From Cyclobacteriaceae bacterium (GTDB lineage: Bacteria > Bacteroidota > Bacteroidia > Cytophagales > Cyclobacteriaceae): a DNA stretch of 7,363 nucleotides. Numbering within the stretch: the stretch's first letter is position 1; each line of letters opens with the position of its first letter. Below the pieces are notes generated by a model. The model had not been told where the DNA came from. It saw only the letters and a program-made list of their open reading frames with translations, and searched no databases. The stretch is from positions 1 through 7,363 of the forward strand of contig JAIENH010000468.1 of NCBI GenBank assembly GCA_019751475.1, read 5' to 3'. A program made the position numbers and the translations under genes. Shown here piece by piece: positions 6,955 to 7,363 of this stretch.

Positions 6955-7002
6955 GACGTTTCAATTTCATGGGTTTTTAGAGATACCATTTGGGGATTAC
7001 TG

Positions 7003-7363
7003 CTACTTCACTCTCTTCTCAAGTTCATCAATCTTGGCTTGAGCCTTATCGTTGCCCAACGACTGGGCTTTCTTGTACAGTTCGAGGGCTTCTTTCAGTG
7101 TGTCCTTCTTTTTGCGGGGAGCAAGCTTGGTGCGGTTGGCTGCTTCCTCTACTGCCTGGGCGCGTGCAAAGTAAGAGTCTGCTTCACTCATTTTGCTTTG
7201 GATCATCAACTCCTGAATGCGGGCCTCGATAAGAGCAAGTTCTTGCTGCTTGGCGTCAATCTGTGCCTGCTTGTCATTCAGTTCTGCCTCTTGCATGTCG
7301 ATGGTAATCTTCATGTTTTCATTTTGAGTGCCTAACTCTTTCACTTTTTCCTGCAGCGATACG
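7003..7363 (-). CDS. Coiled-coil protein of unknown function (5' end beyond window)
   Basis: The reading frame is open to the right edge, so the GTG at 7344 is almost certainly an internal codon and the true start lies outside the window. About 119 C-terminal residues are visible. From the edge to about 7220 there is a heptad-like, Gln/Glu/Lys-rich coiled coil (EKVKELGTQNENM, then DKQAQIDAKQQELALIEARI). It is followed by a helical pair, SEADSYFARAQAVEEAANR and KKDTLKEALELYKKAQSLG, separated by a basic turn (KLAPRKKK). The second helix resembles a TPR-like repeat (EALELYKKAQSLGNDKAQAKI). No family can be named with confidence. The stop codon TAG is 13 bases from the palindromic element, so the element does not alter the visible C-terminus. 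Transcription probably ends at the bidirectional terminator beyond the element. Confidence 0.72.
   Translation of the reverse strand, partial: VSLQEKVKELGTQNENMKITIDMQEAELNDKQAQIDAKQQELALIEARIQELMIQSKMSEADSYFARAQAVEEAANRTKLAPRKKKDTLKEALELYKKAQSLGNDKAQAKIDELEKRVK

Larger units (their letters stand above)
6825..6989. mobile_element. MITE/REP-like palindromic element, 165 bases, non-coding
   Basis: The ends are near-perfect terminal inverted repeats: ATGGCATCTCTAAAAACCC (6825-6843) and GGGTTTTTAGAGATACCAT (6971-6989), one mismatch in 19. Inside is a second inverted layer, GTCATACCGG near 6850-6860 against CCGGAATGAC (6948-6957), and two hairpins: ATACCGGA (6853-6860) with TCCGGTAT (6866-6873), and ATTCCGGCC (6899-6907) with GGCCGGAAT (6946-6954). 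The GTCAT-CCGGA-TTG-TCCGG design is that of dispersed REP-type palindromes. There is no credible gene inside and no clear target-site duplication. It sits between a terminator and the 3' end of the next gene, a tolerated insertion spot. The mobile nature is inferred; copy number in the genome is unknown. Confidence 0.68.

Noticed and set aside
6738..7335. Plus-strand frames over the terminator, palindromic element and coiled-coil gene
   Set aside because: They translate hairpin DNA and the antisense of the coiled-coil gene. The coiled coil on the minus strand has a coherent heptad pattern, while these frames do not.
7342..7344. GTG at 7344 as the start of the coiled-coil gene
   Set aside because: The frame continues without a stop to the window edge and the coiled-coil pattern runs through the GTG, so it is an internal valine codon.

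Overview
The window looks like chromosomal DNA from a Bacteroidota bacterium, probably of the Cytophagales type. Three signs point there: a GldA-type gliding ABC ATPase, a TlpA-like thioredoxin with a long Bacteroidota-style N-terminal region, and starts without Shine-Dalgarno sites but with a TTG-N19-xAnnTTTG promoter-like element. No tRNA, rRNA, CRISPR array, integrase or transposase gene is visible. The content is mostly housekeeping and accessory-core genes.

Left part (1-2813): a gldA-like ATPase gene on the minus strand runs off the left edge. It is divergent from a secreted, CGHC-containing thioredoxin-fold protein (791-2233), which is followed by a small uncharacterised cytosolic protein (2355-2813). 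That small gene meets a minus-strand polyprenyl diphosphate synthase gene (2815-3789) tail to tail with one base between their stop codons. The synthase probably makes the isoprenoid side chain of menaquinone.

Middle (3864-6763): divergent from the synthase is a tightly packed plus-strand group of three ion-handling membrane proteins: an MscS-family mechanosensitive channel, a CorA Mg2+/Co2+ channel that overlaps it by one base (TAATG), and a CaCA-family Na+/Ca2+-type exchanger 27 bases later. The layout suggests one operon for osmotic and divalent-cation homeostasis. It ends in a very strong, almost perfectly symmetrical hairpin terminator (6783-6819).

Right part (6820-7363): between the terminator and the 3' end of a minus-strand coiled-coil protein gene (open at the right edge) lies a 165-base non-coding element. 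It has 19-base terminal inverted repeats with one mismatch and nested smaller palindromes. It looks like a MITE or REP/BIME-type mobile palindromic repeat and is the most distinctive non-genic structure here. I see no convincing previously undescribed multi-gene system in this window.
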